Assembly (NCBI GenBank): GCA_025594325.1
Contig: JANHCV010000003.1
Span: forward strand, 1,364,001-1,428,000
DNA: 64,000 nt
Reading direction: 5' to 3'
Source of the DNA: Blastocladiella emersonii ATCC 22665
Taxonomy: Eukaryota; Blastocladiomycota; Blastocladiomycetes; Blastocladiales; Blastocladiaceae
Positions 49,273-60,186 of this stretch are shown one piece after another. The position numbers and the translations under genes were made by a program. Numbering within the stretch: position 1 is the first letter of the stretch; each line of letters starts with the position of its first letter. The notes under the pieces are model-generated. The model was not told the DNA's origin. It worked only from the letters and a program-made list of their open reading frames with translations, and did not search any database.

Positions 49273-49531
49273 GGTGTTACGTTGCAGTACAAGCCTTCGT
49301 TCGTGTGAGGGGAATATGGGGGAAGGGCAGCTCGCGAGGAACGCGTTCAGAGAGGATCGGCGGCCGCACGTGCGCCAGAACGCGTCGCGTTTCGAGCCTG
49401 CATGCAGCCAGGGGTGATGCAGCGCGTGTCCTCACCTCAACCAAGCAAGGCTCGCTTCGCCTAAATCGATCCAAGTGTGTAAAGGTTCCAACTAGAGTAC
49501 ATTCCATTCAAAACCGCCTCACCCACCCTCC

Positions 49532-51297
49532 TCACGCCGCCGCATTCGCAACCGTCCGCTGCCGCGCCGCCTCGAGGCGGTCACGGCGCACCGCGTCCAT
49601 CTCGCGTGCGCGGTGCCAGGTGGCGGACGTGACGTGCGACTCGCCACGCGCGCGGCCGAGCATGCGGGCGAGGGCGAGATGCCAGTGGAGCTGCGCAGGG
49701 CCGGGCGCCTCGAGCGACATCTCGTTGGGTTCCGCGCCCGCGGCGGCAGGGACGGAGTTCCGGTCGGCGACGTACGCGGCCTCGATTTCGGCCTGCAGTG
49801 CGGGGTCGGCGGACATGAGGCACGGCGCCTTGGCGGGCGACGTGAGCCAGGTCCAGTACGCGCGAGCGAGGGCGACATCAGCGGTGGTCGCGGGGGACGG
49901 CGACGGGCAGTGCGGGACGTTGGCGCCGCGCGGGAGCAGGCCGCGCAGGCCCACGCTGCACACGACGCTGGCGTAGCGCGTCGGAACCGAGATGGGCGTG
50001 TACGGGAAGGTGTAGGGGAGCTCGCGGGTGCGCAGGACGGCGGTCAGGACCGACAGGTTCTCCATGGCTACCCGACATGGCGAGTCAGTGGCGGTCGATG
50101 TGCAAAAGCGAGAAAGATGTACGAACCCTTCTGGTTGAGGTGCCCCTCGGTCATGGCCTCCTCGTCAATAACGAGCAGCGTGCCCTCAGCGAGCTGGAGC
50201 GGCGACGAAAGGACACCGAGCTCCTCGTCCTCCTCCTCGAGACTCATTGGCGCCGGCGTCTCGCCCTCCTCCGCAGCCGTCGCATCAGCACCGGCGACAC
50301 GCGGCGCGAGCGGACCGCCGTGGAGCAGCTCGCGCGTGAGCGGGAGGTTCACGACGGAGGACCCGAGCAGGTCGCGCACGGTCGCAGCCCACGTCTCAGT
50401 CGGGCGCCAGCCCAGGACGCCGAGCGGGAGGTGGTGCGGCCAGTTCTCCTGGTCGCCGACGACCTTCGACGCGGGCGCCACGGCAGCGGCGGCGTGCAGG
50501 AGCAGCAGCTCGGCGAAAAGGCGGTCGCCGTCGAGGGTGCCGGCGAGCAGCGTGATGAGCGCCTCGCGACCCGCCTCGAGCTGGTCGGCAGCGAGGGCGG
50601 GCGTCGATGCGGCAGGGACGACCGAGACGACGTGCAGGGAAGGGACGGGGAGCGGCGTGGCCTCGGCGTCGGCGTGGGCCGGGTAGACGGACTCGAGGAC
50701 GCCGATCACGTTGACGACGGAGCCGACGGTCGGCATCTCGAGCTCGGTGTCCCCACTGCCCTTGGCCTCGCGCGCCGTGGGCGACGCGGCGCGGGTCGGC
50801 GAGACGAGCGAGCGCGGGTACAGCTTGGCGACGACGGCCTGGTGCGCCGCGCCGCGCACGGGGTACTTGTCGGGGTGTACGCCGGGCATGGCGACCTCGG
50901 CGGGGACCGCATCAGTGCCGGGGACCGTGACGAGGTAGACGGGCTGGCGGTGGCCGTACGCGGCGATGCGGGTGCGGCCCGACAGGATCGACTCGGGGAG
51001 TACATCCCGGAGGTAGCCCGAGGCGGTAATCCCGTCCGCGGGGTTGGTCCAGGCGAGCGGGTAGATCTGCGACTGCAGCGACGTGTCCTGGACCATGCCA
51101 CGGAAGTGGACGAGCTTGCCGTCGTGGGCGGGCAGGTCGGCGTGCGCGATCGCGGAGAGGGCGGGGATCCGCGCGGCGGCGCTGTCGAGGCGGAGCAGGT
51201 CGGTCAGCGTCGAGGCGGCCTCGCCGAGCGACGCGTGCGCGGCGAGCCAGGTGCGCGGGTCCTCGGTGGCGCGCGTCAGGTCCGTGCTCGGTGACAT
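49532..51297 (-). CDS. MCMBP: MCM-binding protein (MCMBP/ETG1)
   Basis: Nuclear factor that binds MCM3-7 and helps to load and unload MCM during replication. Exons 51297-50127 and 50067-49532 (59-bp intron, phase 1) give 568 residues, against 642 in human. Family features are LVHFRGMVQDTSLQSQIYPL (N-terminal block), RQPVYLVTVPG, a mini-AAA-like central part (DRLFAELLLLHAAAA...LPLGVLGW), NLPLTRELL, and the C-terminal block LVIDEEAMTEGHLNQKGAMENLSVLTAVLRTRELPYTF across the intron. The N-terminal Trp-rich segment EDPRTWLAAH also fits. In-frame sequence upstream of the ATG at 51297 is Arg-rich and non-family, so this ATG is preferred. Confidence 0.92.
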
Positions 51298-52507
51298 GGT
51301 TCGTTTGCTTCGTCGGATCGTGCGATGGGGAGGGAGAGGGAGAGGAGACGGGACGATCCGTGTGGGACGAGACGAGGTCGCTCCGACCCCCGCGGCTGCT
51401 CGCGTGACGCGCGCCTGTGACGCACACACAAGTCCGCGAGCAGTTCCCTTACCGCGAGCCTTCGCTTTTCCCCCTCTCCCTTGCCGCGATCCCCACGAGC
51501 GAAGCGCTCGGCGACATGAGAGACCAACAACTTGGCGCACGCCGCGGAGGCAGGGCCGCTTGAGTTGGCCGGGCAACCTTGTTGGGAGAAAAGCTTGGTG
51601 GCCGCGGCCGCGGTGGCCTTCACAACCTCGTGGGCCGCGTGGCCCTGGGCGAGCCGCAGCGGCCGGCATCACGCCGAATTCGACGATGCGAGGGCAAAGT
51701 TTCTGCGGCGGTCCGATCCGGCGCCGGCGCCGCCGCCACGCTCGCGACCGAAGTTTGGCGGCGCTCAGCAGAGCAGGGCAGCGGCGGTGATGGTGGGGAC
51801 TTCGCCACCGCCTCGCACTGAACTCGTCGAGCCGCGCGCACCCCTCTCCCTCTCCCCTCGCCACCCCCATACCAACGGCAACGGAAGTCCTCACTGCGGG
51901 CAAACTACGACGCAGTCCGAGTGAGCGTGACCCAGCGATTCCCTGCCCGCGCCGTGCTGTTCGCGAGCGACCAACCTGACGCACGCTGCTGCGGCCTGCC
52001 CCGACCCCGCTGCCTGGCCGCCCTGCTTGTTACACACAAGCTTTCCGCTGCCCCCGCTCGCTCGCTGTCCCCTCTCTCCCTCGCCGCGCTGCACGGCCCG
52101 CACTCGGCGCAGCGTCGACCTCCGGCCCCTCTGGTACTGCTCGCCCCGTCCTCATGGCCTTGCTCGGGTTGCCGCGCGCGGTGGCGCCGGCTGCACTGCA
52201 TACGCCACCCGACGTCGCTGGTCTGGTCGCTGCACTGCCCTCCTCGTCTGCTGCCGACGCTTCGTTGCCCGACGAGCTGCCGTATCGAAGCCTAGTCCCG
52301 TCTATTCTCGGACGAGCGCTCTAGTCTTGGCAGCGACCGACCTTGCCCCGTCGTCTGTGCTGCTCATGCTGCGACCCGACCCGCGCCACTTCGCACGCCC
52401 GCTCTCAACTCTCCCCTCCCTCCTCGCCTCGTTGCTAACGGATTCACGTACTCGCAGCCCGCCCTGTCTCTAGTCGCTAGACCGTGCACCTGATCACCCT
52501 CCCCATC
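51298..52507. other. Divergent promoter region
   Basis: About 1.2 kb between MCMBP and the Ser/Thr-rich membrane protein. No supported gene. It is CT-rich on the plus strand towards 52500, suggesting a long leader. ORFs on both strands are compositional noise. Confidence 0.5.
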
Positions 52508-54007
52508 ATGGCGCCGCTCGCCCGCCGGTCCGCGCTCCTCGTCCTGGCCGCGCTGGCCGTCGCGCTGCTCGCCGTGTCCATGGGCCCGTCGCCCATTGCC
52601 GCGCAGAACACGCCCGCGCCGACGCCGCCGCCCACCACGTCCTCGACGCCGACGACCACGTCCTCGTCGCGGACCACCTCGTCGACCACGTCGACCACCT
52701 CCTCGTCTTCGTCCGCCTCGACGCCCACGTCGTCGGCGACCACGACCACGCCCACCACGACCACGCCGACCACCACCTCGGCGTCCTCGACGACCACCAC
52801 CACCACGACCACCACCTCGCGCAGCACGACTTCGACCACGGTCCAGGTCACGTCGACGAGCCTGCTGAACGGCACCCCCACCACCATCGTGTTCCCGTCC
52901 GTGGTCGCAGTCCCCGTCGACGAGTCGGGCGGCCTGCTGTCGAACCCGACCTTCTGGGGCGTCGGCGGCGCCATCGTCGGCGCCCTAGCCCTCGTCGCCG
53001 GGTCCGTGTGCTTCCTGCGCGCGCGCAACCGTAACCGCCGCAACGACCGCGTCTACCGCCCCGGCGCGGGCTCGGGGTACGACGGGCCGGGCGCTGCCGG
53101 TTCCGGCGCCGCCGCCAATGGTGGCGGCCGCGCGTTCCAGCCGGGTCTCGGCGCCGCGGCCACCGGCCCGCAGTCGGCCATGATGGGCCTCAACAACAAC
53201 GCGCCGCGCCCGTCCTTTTCGTCGGGCAACCCGGGCGCCGCGGCGACTGGGTACAAGCCCGGGACCGACGCGTACGGGTCGGGCGTCGTGACGCTCGTCG
53301 AGCTCTCGGACTCGCCCAACGGTGGTCCGCCGAACGGCATGGACTCGCCCGCCATGAACCCGTACACGGCCCCGCCGCCGCCGTTCGGCAAGGCCGGGTA
53401 CGGCGCGTCGCCGCAGATGAACCCGTACGGCCCGCCCGCCGGTGTCCCGCCGCCCATGGGCGGTGGCCCGGGCATGATGCAGCAGCAGGGGTACGCCGAC
53501 CCGCACGCCGAGTACGACTACGGGTACGGCCCGGGCCCGAACGGCCCGCCCGGCCCTGGCGGGTACGGCGACGCGATCCAGTTCGCGCCGACCTTCGACC
53601 GCCCCGACATGCTCCCCGTCGACCCCTCGGGCCAGGTCCCGCCACCGGGCATGGCGTACCGCGTCAACCCGCACACGCTGCAGCGCGAGCTGTACTACCT
53701 CCCGCCGAGCGAGGACCCGCAGTACGGCGGCGGCAGTGCGCCCGGTACCATGGCCACGCACACGACGGGCGGCAGCAGCGGCGCCGGCAGTGGGATGTAC
53801 CCGGCGACGGCCGGCGGCCAGATGTACGCGCCGCCGGGCTCTGCGGGCCACCCGGGCGCCGCGGCCCAGGGGCAGTACGGCCAGCAGCACAACCGCACGC
53901 TTTCGACGGGCTCGGACGAGTACCACCTCCAGCACCGGACCGGGTCGCCTGGGCCCAACGTGCCGGGGACTACGCGCCGGTTGGCGCTGCCCGGCGGCGG
54001 GCAGTAA
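52508..54007 (+). CDS. Ser/Thr-rich single-pass membrane protein, wall-sensor-like
   Basis: Intronless, 499 residues. A signal peptide (RSALLVLAALAVALLAVSMG) is followed by a stalk of about 90 residues that is almost pure Thr/Ser (residues 36-120). One TM helix is at about 143-164 (FWGVGGAIVGALALVAGSVCFL), with a basic stop-transfer (RARNRNRRNDR). The cytosolic part of about 330 residues is Gly/Pro/Tyr/Met-rich, with NPYGPP and YGYGPGPNGPP motifs and a possible phosphotyrosine-rich stretch (YADPHAEYDYGYG). The layout (signal, O-mannosylated stalk, one TM, cytosolic tail) matches Mid2/Wsc-type cell-wall integrity sensors, though no Cys-rich WSC domain is present. The function is inferred from architecture only. 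Confidence 0.75.
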   Translation: MAPLARRSALLVLAALAVALLAVSMGPSPIAAQNTPAPTPPPTTSSTPTTTSSSRTTSSTTSTTSSSSSASTPTSSATTTTPTTTTPTTTSASSTTTTTTTTTSRSTTSTTVQVTSTSLLNGTPTTIVFPSVVAVPVDESGGLLSNPTFWGVGGAIVGALALVAGSVCFLRARNRNRRNDRVYRPGAGSGYDGPGAAGSGAAANGGGRAFQPGLGAAATGPQSAMMGLNNNAPRPSFSSGNPGAAATGYKPGTDAYGSGVVTLVELSDSPNGGPPNGMDSPAMNPYTAPPPPFGKAGYGASPQMNPYGPPAGVPPPMGGGPGMMQQQGYADPHAEYDYGYGPGPNGPPGPGGYGDAIQFAPTFDRPDMLPVDPSGQVPPPGMAYRVNPHTLQRELYYLPPSEDPQYGGGSAPGTMATHTTGGSSGAGSGMYPATAGGQMYAPPGSAGHPGAAAQGQYGQQHNRTLSTGSDEYHLQHRTGSPGPNVPGTTRRLALPGGGQ

Positions 54008-54292
54008 CGTGTGTTTTTGACGAGTGTCAAGTTTTGTCGATCTTCCTTCCTTCGTTTCCATCTGTACTCTTCCCGATCCCTCCCCCACGCACGCTATTTT
54101 GCTACACATACACGCGCTCCAGCGCTCGCTTCCTCTCAGGATTCGGACGAACGGACCAGGCAGGAGGGTTGAGCAATCAAAAGGACTAGTGTGTAGTAAG
54201 AATTTTCAGCAAGGGAAGGAAGTCACATCAACAACATCAACGAACACGACGACAGCGAGAGAGTTGCCCGACACGAGCAACCGGCGACGCGC

Positions 54293-55388
54293 TTAGGACA
54301 TGAAGAGCATGCCCGAGCCCTCGTACACGGCGGCGATCTTGTGGATGGCGTTGAGGAAGGCGGCGGTGCGGTGGTCGACGCCCTGCTTGAGGGCCGTGGC
54401 GTGGGTCTCGCGGGCCGCGTTGACCATGGTGTCCTCGAGGCCAGAGTAGACGAGCTCGTGCTCCTCGGCGCCGTGGATGATGTTGCGGCGCTCCGACTCG
54501 GTCAGCACGCGGCCCGCCTCCTTCTCGACCAGCTCCACGAGCTGCTGCTTGCCCTGCTCGTCCCACTTCTTGTTGAGGCGGCCGAACCGCACGTGCGACA
54601 GGTTCTTGAGCCACTCAAAGTACGACACGGTCACACCGCCGGCGTTGAGGAACAGGTCCGGGATCACCGTCACGCCCTTCTTGACGAGGATGTCGTGGGC
54701 GCCGGGCGTCAGCGGGCCGTTGGCCGCCTCGCCAATGATCTTGGCCTTGATGCGGTCGGCGTTGGCCGTGGTGATCTGGCCCTCGAGCGCGGCCGGGATC
54801 AGGATGTCGCACTCGGCCTCGAGCAGGGCCTTGGAGTCGCGCGTGAACTCGGCGTTCGGGAAGCCCTCGAAGGTGCCGTGCTGCTTGCGGTGCTGCAGCA
54901 GGGCCTCGACCGACATACCCTCGGCGTTGAAGATGCCGCCCTCGTGCTCGGCCACGCCGATGATCTTGGCGCCGTTGCGCTCAAAGAACTTGGCGGCCCA
55001 GTACCCGACGTTGCCGAAGCCCTGGATCACGATCTTGACGTCCTTGAGGCCGTTGGTCAGGCCCGACGCCTTCTGGATCTCGGGGTAGGTCAGGAACTCG
55101 CGCACGCCGTAGTAGACGCCGAGGCCCGTCGCCTCCATGCGGCCGCGGACGCCGCCCTGCGAGATGGGCTTGCCCGTGACGCACCCGGCCGCGTTCACGT
55201 CCGTGACGTTGAACTGGCGGTACGTGTCCTGGATCCACGACATGACGTCGGGCCCCGTGCCGACATCGGGCGCGGGCACGTCGACGCCGGGGCCAATGAA
55301 GTTCTTCTGGCACAGCTCCATGGTGTAGCGGCGCGTGATGCGCTCGAGCTGCTCCTTGGTGTACTTCTTGGGGTCGATGCAGATGCCG

Positions 55389-55419
<31 letters not shown>

Positions 55420-56065
55420 CGGCGCACTTGAACGTCATGAGCGACGCCAGCGCCTCCACCTCCTGCAGGTCCACCTCGGGGCTGAACCGGATCCCGCCCT
55501 TGACGGGCGCGCGGTGCCGGCTGTGCTGCGCGCGGTACCCGCGGATCACCTCCCACTTGCCGTTGTCGAGCTCGATCGGGAACGTCACCGACAGGACGGC
55601 ATCGGTCGCCTTCATGTGCTCGAGCGTGCGCGGGTGCACGTCCGCCAGCTTGGCACTGCGGTCGAAGAAGATCTCGACCGCCTGCAGGAACGACACGTCG
55701 CCCGTCGACGTGGCTACATGACGGACATGGTGGTGTAAGCCTCGATCTGTCGTCGGGGTGTGGTGGACGACGACGGCGGCGGTGCGACGCGAGTGCGGAC
55801 GCGGCGAGGGTAACAAGCACAAACACGTTGTGTGCATGCACCCTCCCCGAGCGCGCGCACCGCACGTCGTCCTCGACGCCGAGAAGAGAGCGCGTAGCGT
55901 ACCACTCGAGTAGCGAGCGATCTGGCTGAGCGAGGCCGGGGCCAGGCGCCTACGAGAGCGGGACGACGACGAGGGTCAGGGGCCATGGCCAAGCGCTCGA
56001 GCGACCGGAACTAGCACAGCATACATGGAGGAGCGCGCGGCCTTGAGGGCGGAGAAGGCGAGCAT
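54293..56065 (-). CDS. GLUD1: Mitochondrial glutamate dehydrogenase (GLUD1-type hexameric)
   Basis: Oxidatively deaminates glutamate to 2-oxoglutarate. Exons 56065-56025, 55949-55903 and 55713-54293 (introns 75 and 189 bp; phases 2 and 1) give 502 residues, the animal/GLUD1 size. Exons 1-2 code a presequence (MLAFSALKAARSSMRLAPAS, then LSQIARYSS) rich in Arg/Ser and lacking acids, ending in a plausible RYSS cleavage site. The core has KGGIRFSPEVDLQEVEALA, then the catalytic-lysine block PFGGAKGGICIDP, GPDVMSWIQDTY and QGFGNVGYWAAKFF (NAD(P) Rossmann). A late GLUD1-type region has EEHELVYSGLEDTM. It belongs to the animal-like hexameric family rather than the short NADP-GDH1 of yeast. A contiguous ORF starting at 55837 is rejected as the start because it reads intron. 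Confidence 0.93.
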
Positions 56066-57388
56066 GGTGGCGGCGGGGTGGGGAGTGCCGTGTCCGTTGG
56101 AGAGGAGCAGGAGCGCGGGCGCGGGGGGTGCGTGGGGTTTATATACGGCGGGCCGCTGGGCCTTGGCCTGAGGCTGGCGGCTCGGCGCGACGCAACAACA
56201 AGAAGCTGGAACGCAAGATCCGACCAATGGGCGCGCGCGCTAACAAACCTCTGGCCCCGGAAACCAAGTTTTCCGCCCGCCCGGGTCGATGGCCGTGACA
56301 GCGTTTTCCGCCCGCGGCCCGCCCGGCGTCAACAAACCCGCCCGTTTGAGTTGGTGCCGGACGAGGGCAAGCACGCCAGCGTCGCGGCCATCGCCGCCAT
56401 CGGCATCTGATCTTCGTCGCCAGGACGGGATCGATGGCCGCGCTGTGCGTTGACGATGGACGGACGGGCGCCACCACCTGGCCATGGCCGTGGCCGCGGC
56501 CCTCGCCGGGGATTGGCAGGGGAGGGAGATGAAGCCCTTCCTCTTCCTCGCCGCAACTCCCCTCGCCGCGAATTTGCGCGCGTGAGCTCTTTTCGCGGAC
56601 GCCCGGGAACGCCCGACGAATCCACGATAATTTCCCGGAACGCGCTCCGGCGCCGCTCGTCACGCGACTGCGGCGTGCACATGAAACGCGACCGGATCGG
56701 CTCTCCCATCACGCACGCGTTCGACTTCTTTTCTCGCCCCGATCTCGTGGTCCCAGATTGCAATGCGTCTCTCCCTGGGCGCGTGACGTAAGCTTGCCCT
56801 CCGTCACACCGTGCGCGCGTCGCCTCATCAACATGGATTTAATCAGTCGGTCCGAGATGAACGCAGCGGCAAAGGAATCCGTGTACCGCCAATAGAGGAT
56901 CGAGGACCGTGACCGTGTCTCGCACGGTGGCTTGGGCTAGGGCCGCAGCATGAGCTCCAGCCTCGGGTTATTTCGACGACGCGTGCTGCTGCCTGCTCGT
57001 CACGTCCCTGCATCGCTACCAGAGGACTCGGTTCGTTCATAAGGGCGTCCTTGTCCCCTTGTCCTCCCTCGCTCCTCCGAACCATCGCACCCGAGTTCTC
57101 CGCCGGCCGGACCGCACTTCATCTCGCCGCCCACCTCGCTTTTATCCGCGGGACCGTCGGCCTCCGGGGTTCTCTCTCTCCCCTCCTCCGTCGCTATCTG
57201 CTGCCCTGCCCTCGATATCATTGCGTGCCCGCTGAGCGTGGCCCTAGTTACCCAACCACCCGCTCTCTCTCTCCATCCCGCGCGGCTTCATTTCGAGGCG
57301 GCAGCAACGGCCTGGTCCCAGACAACTACACCGCATCTCCTCTCTCTCTCCCTTCCCCTCTGGCAGGAGAACCCCCCTCGACGCCAAA
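56066..57388. other. Divergent promoter between glutamate dehydrogenase and PHO80-like cyclin
   Basis: About 1.3 kb. It contains the GDH TATA box (56138-56145), GGCCATGGCCGTGGCC near 56480, GACGACGCGTG near 56981 and a CT-rich leader before 57389. No gene is supported. Confidence 0.55.
56138..56145 (-). promoter_or_regulatory. TATA box (TATATAAA) of glutamate dehydrogenase
   Basis: TATATAAA on the minus strand, 73-80 bp upstream of the GDH start at 56065. Same core as at 10072 and 24656. Confidence 0.65.
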
Positions 57389-60049
57389 ATGGCCACCATG
57401 CACTCTGTCGACCACATGGCGTCGATGACCAACATGTCGCTCGGTCGGCCCACGGGCGCCAAGACGCCGTCGTCGTCGACGGGTGGCGGCGCGGGCGAGC
57501 CCATGGACGTGGTCGTCAACGACCACGATGACGACGCGGCAACGGCCGAGGCCAAGGCGGCCAAGCACATGGCGACGCCCGCGGCCTCGCCGCCGTCCAA
57601 CGAGGTGCCGCGGCCGCGCGCCAACCTGCACCACGCCACGCCCAGCACCCTCGACTTCCACGCGTCGCTGCTCGCGGCCGTCGCCCTGTACCTGTGGTCC
57701 AAGCGGCCGCTGCCCACCACGCCCGTCCAGTGCGCCGCGTGCCACGCGCTCCCGCTCACGGCCCTCCTCAAGCACCTGCTCGTCACCACCAAGCTGCCGC
57801 TCGAGCAGTTCTACCTCGCCCTTAAGTTCATCCAGGTCCTCGTCAGCTCGTACCCCGAGCTCACGGTCGTCTCCAAGCCCGGGTCCGAGATTCGGTACGC
57901 CCCGCTCTCCCGCGTTTTCGCTCGTGGCCCCATCCTCCTCCCTGCGGCGTGCACGCGAGTTCGATGGCCCTCGCCGGCGGCGGGGCGGCGCGCATGCGCG
58001 TGCGCGCGGGTCGCATCGTCTCGCATGCCTGGTTCATTTGCACTCGGCCCGGTGCCGCGAATTCGTCGTGCTGCGCCTCTGCCCGCTCGGTTCATTCATT
58101 TCGCGCCCGCATCACGGCGCCGCCGCATGAACAACCAACCACAGCCATCGGCTGAGCCGCTCCCCAATCTCGCGCCCTGAAACACGACTCATCTCCTACT
58201 ACCTCCATCATCACCGACTGACCCGCCCCCATGATTCGCTGCCACCTCGTAGTGTCATGATTGCGTCCATCATCCTCACCAACAAGCTGATGGGTACGTT
58301 GATTTCGACTCGGAATTCGTCGCGCCGTGGTCATCGTACTGATCGAACTTGTGATCTCGCGTACTTTTAGAGGACAACTACATCAGCAAGCGGTCGTGGG
58401 CGCGCGTCTCGTCGCTGTCGCTGCAGGAGCTCAACCGCATGGAGCTCGAGATCCTCGACGGCCTGCACTGGAACCTCGAGGTGTCAACCAAGGAGTACTC
58501 GGCGTGGATCACCTGGCTCTCGGACCTGCGCCGGTACTGGCGCAAGATCTTCATGGCGCCGGTCGCCGACCTGAGCTCTTCCTCTTCCTCGTCCTCGTCG
58601 CGCGTCTCGCCAACCGTCCCCTCGCCGTCGCCGGGTAACAGCGCGCCGAGCTCGCCCGTGTCGCGGCCCGTCAACCTGTCGTCGTCGGTGGCCGCGCAGC
58701 AGCAGCAGCAGTCGGCCGCGTCGCTCAACCGCGACCGCCTGCGCCACCAGGACTCGGCGCTCTCGCTGTCGTCCCCCTCGGGCTCGCCCAGCGGCGCCCC
58801 GCAGCAGCCGCCCGTCCTCGCCCAGACCACGCCGTCCATGTCCATGTCGCGCCGCCTCGCCGTCTCGGCCGCCGCGAGCGCCCACGCTGCCCTCAACGGT
58901 GGCGCGCACCAGGCCACGGCATCGCGCCCGCGCATCGTCGGCCGCAGCCGCGCCGCGTCCGACTCGGTCCACCGCCCGACCATGCCCATCCTCCCGCCCG
59001 CGCACACGATGCCCGCGCTCCCGCCAAGCGCTGTCGCGGCCAACGCCGCGGCGGCTGCGGCGGCGGCGGCGAACAAGCCCGCGACGCCGTCGACGCTCCA
59101 GGCGCCGCCCGTTACGGCCACGGCGCCGCACCTCCGCCACCAGCAGCAGTCCCAGGACTCGCGCGTGCGCCCCGTCAACGTCACGACGCGCAACCGGTCG
59201 GCGTCGCACTCGGTGCACCCGCGCCCCGCGTGGTCCGGCAGCTCCAACCCGCCGCCGTCGGCCGCGGTCCCGCCGCTCCCCGCCACGGGGTCGTCGTCGC
59301 GCGACTCGGGATACCTGTCGGCCGCCAGCGGGTCGCAGCCCGTGCAGCTCGCGCAGGCGTACGCCAACATGTCGCTCGCGTCGCCCGCGCCCGCGACGTC
59401 TTCGTCGGGTGTCATGGCGCCCGCGAGTACCGCGGCTGCCCCGACCCGCCGCGCCGCGCACACGGGCGGTGCACGCGACGCCATCGCCATGGCTGTTGCG
59501 GCCGGCGCGCAGCCCCGCTTCGCGACCGAGCTCGAGGCGTCGAGCGCCGGGTCCAACCCGCACTCGGCGTACGGCGGCGTCGCGCCCATGTACCACCAGC
59601 CCGCGCAGCAGCATCAGCACCAGCAGCCGGGCAATGCGCGTATGACGCGCCGCCCGTCGGGGCTTGGGAACGCGCAGCTCATGTCGTCGATCCCGCTCTC
59701 GCACATGGCTGTCGCGGCCGTCGTGCCCATCCAGCTCCCGCCCCCGCGGCCGACCGCCGCGCACCCGGCGGCCGCGCAGCAGCAGGCGCACCAGTACCAG
59801 CAGTTCCACCACCATCACAAGTCGCCCGGCGCGCGGCTCGAGATGGCGCCCGGGTACCTCCAGCAGCAGCACCCGACGAGCGCGTCGGCCGCGCAGGCGC
59901 AGCCGGCCACGTCTTCTGCCGCCGCTGGGTCGCGCGTGGCCGCGGGCGCGGCGCTCGAGCCCGCGATCCCCGGCCACGGCGTGCTGAACGCCGGCCCGAC
60001 GCCCGTCTACCAGTTCGACGCGTACTCGAACCGGTTCGACTACAACTGA
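57389..60049 (+). CDS. PHO80/PCL-family cyclin with long low-complexity tail
   Basis: Cyclin partner of a Pho85/CDK5-type kinase. Exons 57389-57894, 58253-58293 and 58371-60049 (introns 358 and 77 bp; phases 2 and 1) give 741 residues. The N-terminal 85 residues are Met/Asp/Ala-rich. The cyclin box (about 90-235) starts DFHASLLAAVALYLWSKRPL. It continues FYLALKFIQVLVSSYPELTV, then across both introns IRVMIASIILTNKLMEDNYI, then SKRSWARVSSLSLQELNRME, and ends LEILDGLHWNLEVSTKEY. The segment matches Pho80/Pcl7 (LASKFLED...NRSWAKVSGL...LNRLELEFL). Here the usual A-S-K is T-N-K. The remaining 500 residues are Ser/Pro/Ala/Gln-rich with many S/TP sites. The 358-bp first intron is unusually long for this window and could host an unrecognised small exon. 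Confidence 0.88.
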
Positions 60050-60186
60050 GAGAATCGAGTGGATGTGACGACTACCTGACCTGTACATAAGTGGAAACCA
60101 AGAACGAGAAGACGAGTCCGTGGGCGAGTGTGCCAAAAAGTTTTTGTATTTGAATCAATTCGTTACTTGCGACACCTCCTTGTTGT

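Noticed and set aside
54341-55738. 465-codon plus-strand open frame opposite glutamate dehydrogenase
   Set aside because: Antisense shadow rich in Val, Leu and Asp with no domain; the minus strand is a clear GDH.
55714-55837. ATG at 55837 as the glutamate dehydrogenase start
   Set aside because: It reads through intron 2; the two-exon presequence from 56065 splices in frame with canonical sites and gives a proper mitochondrial targeting peptide.
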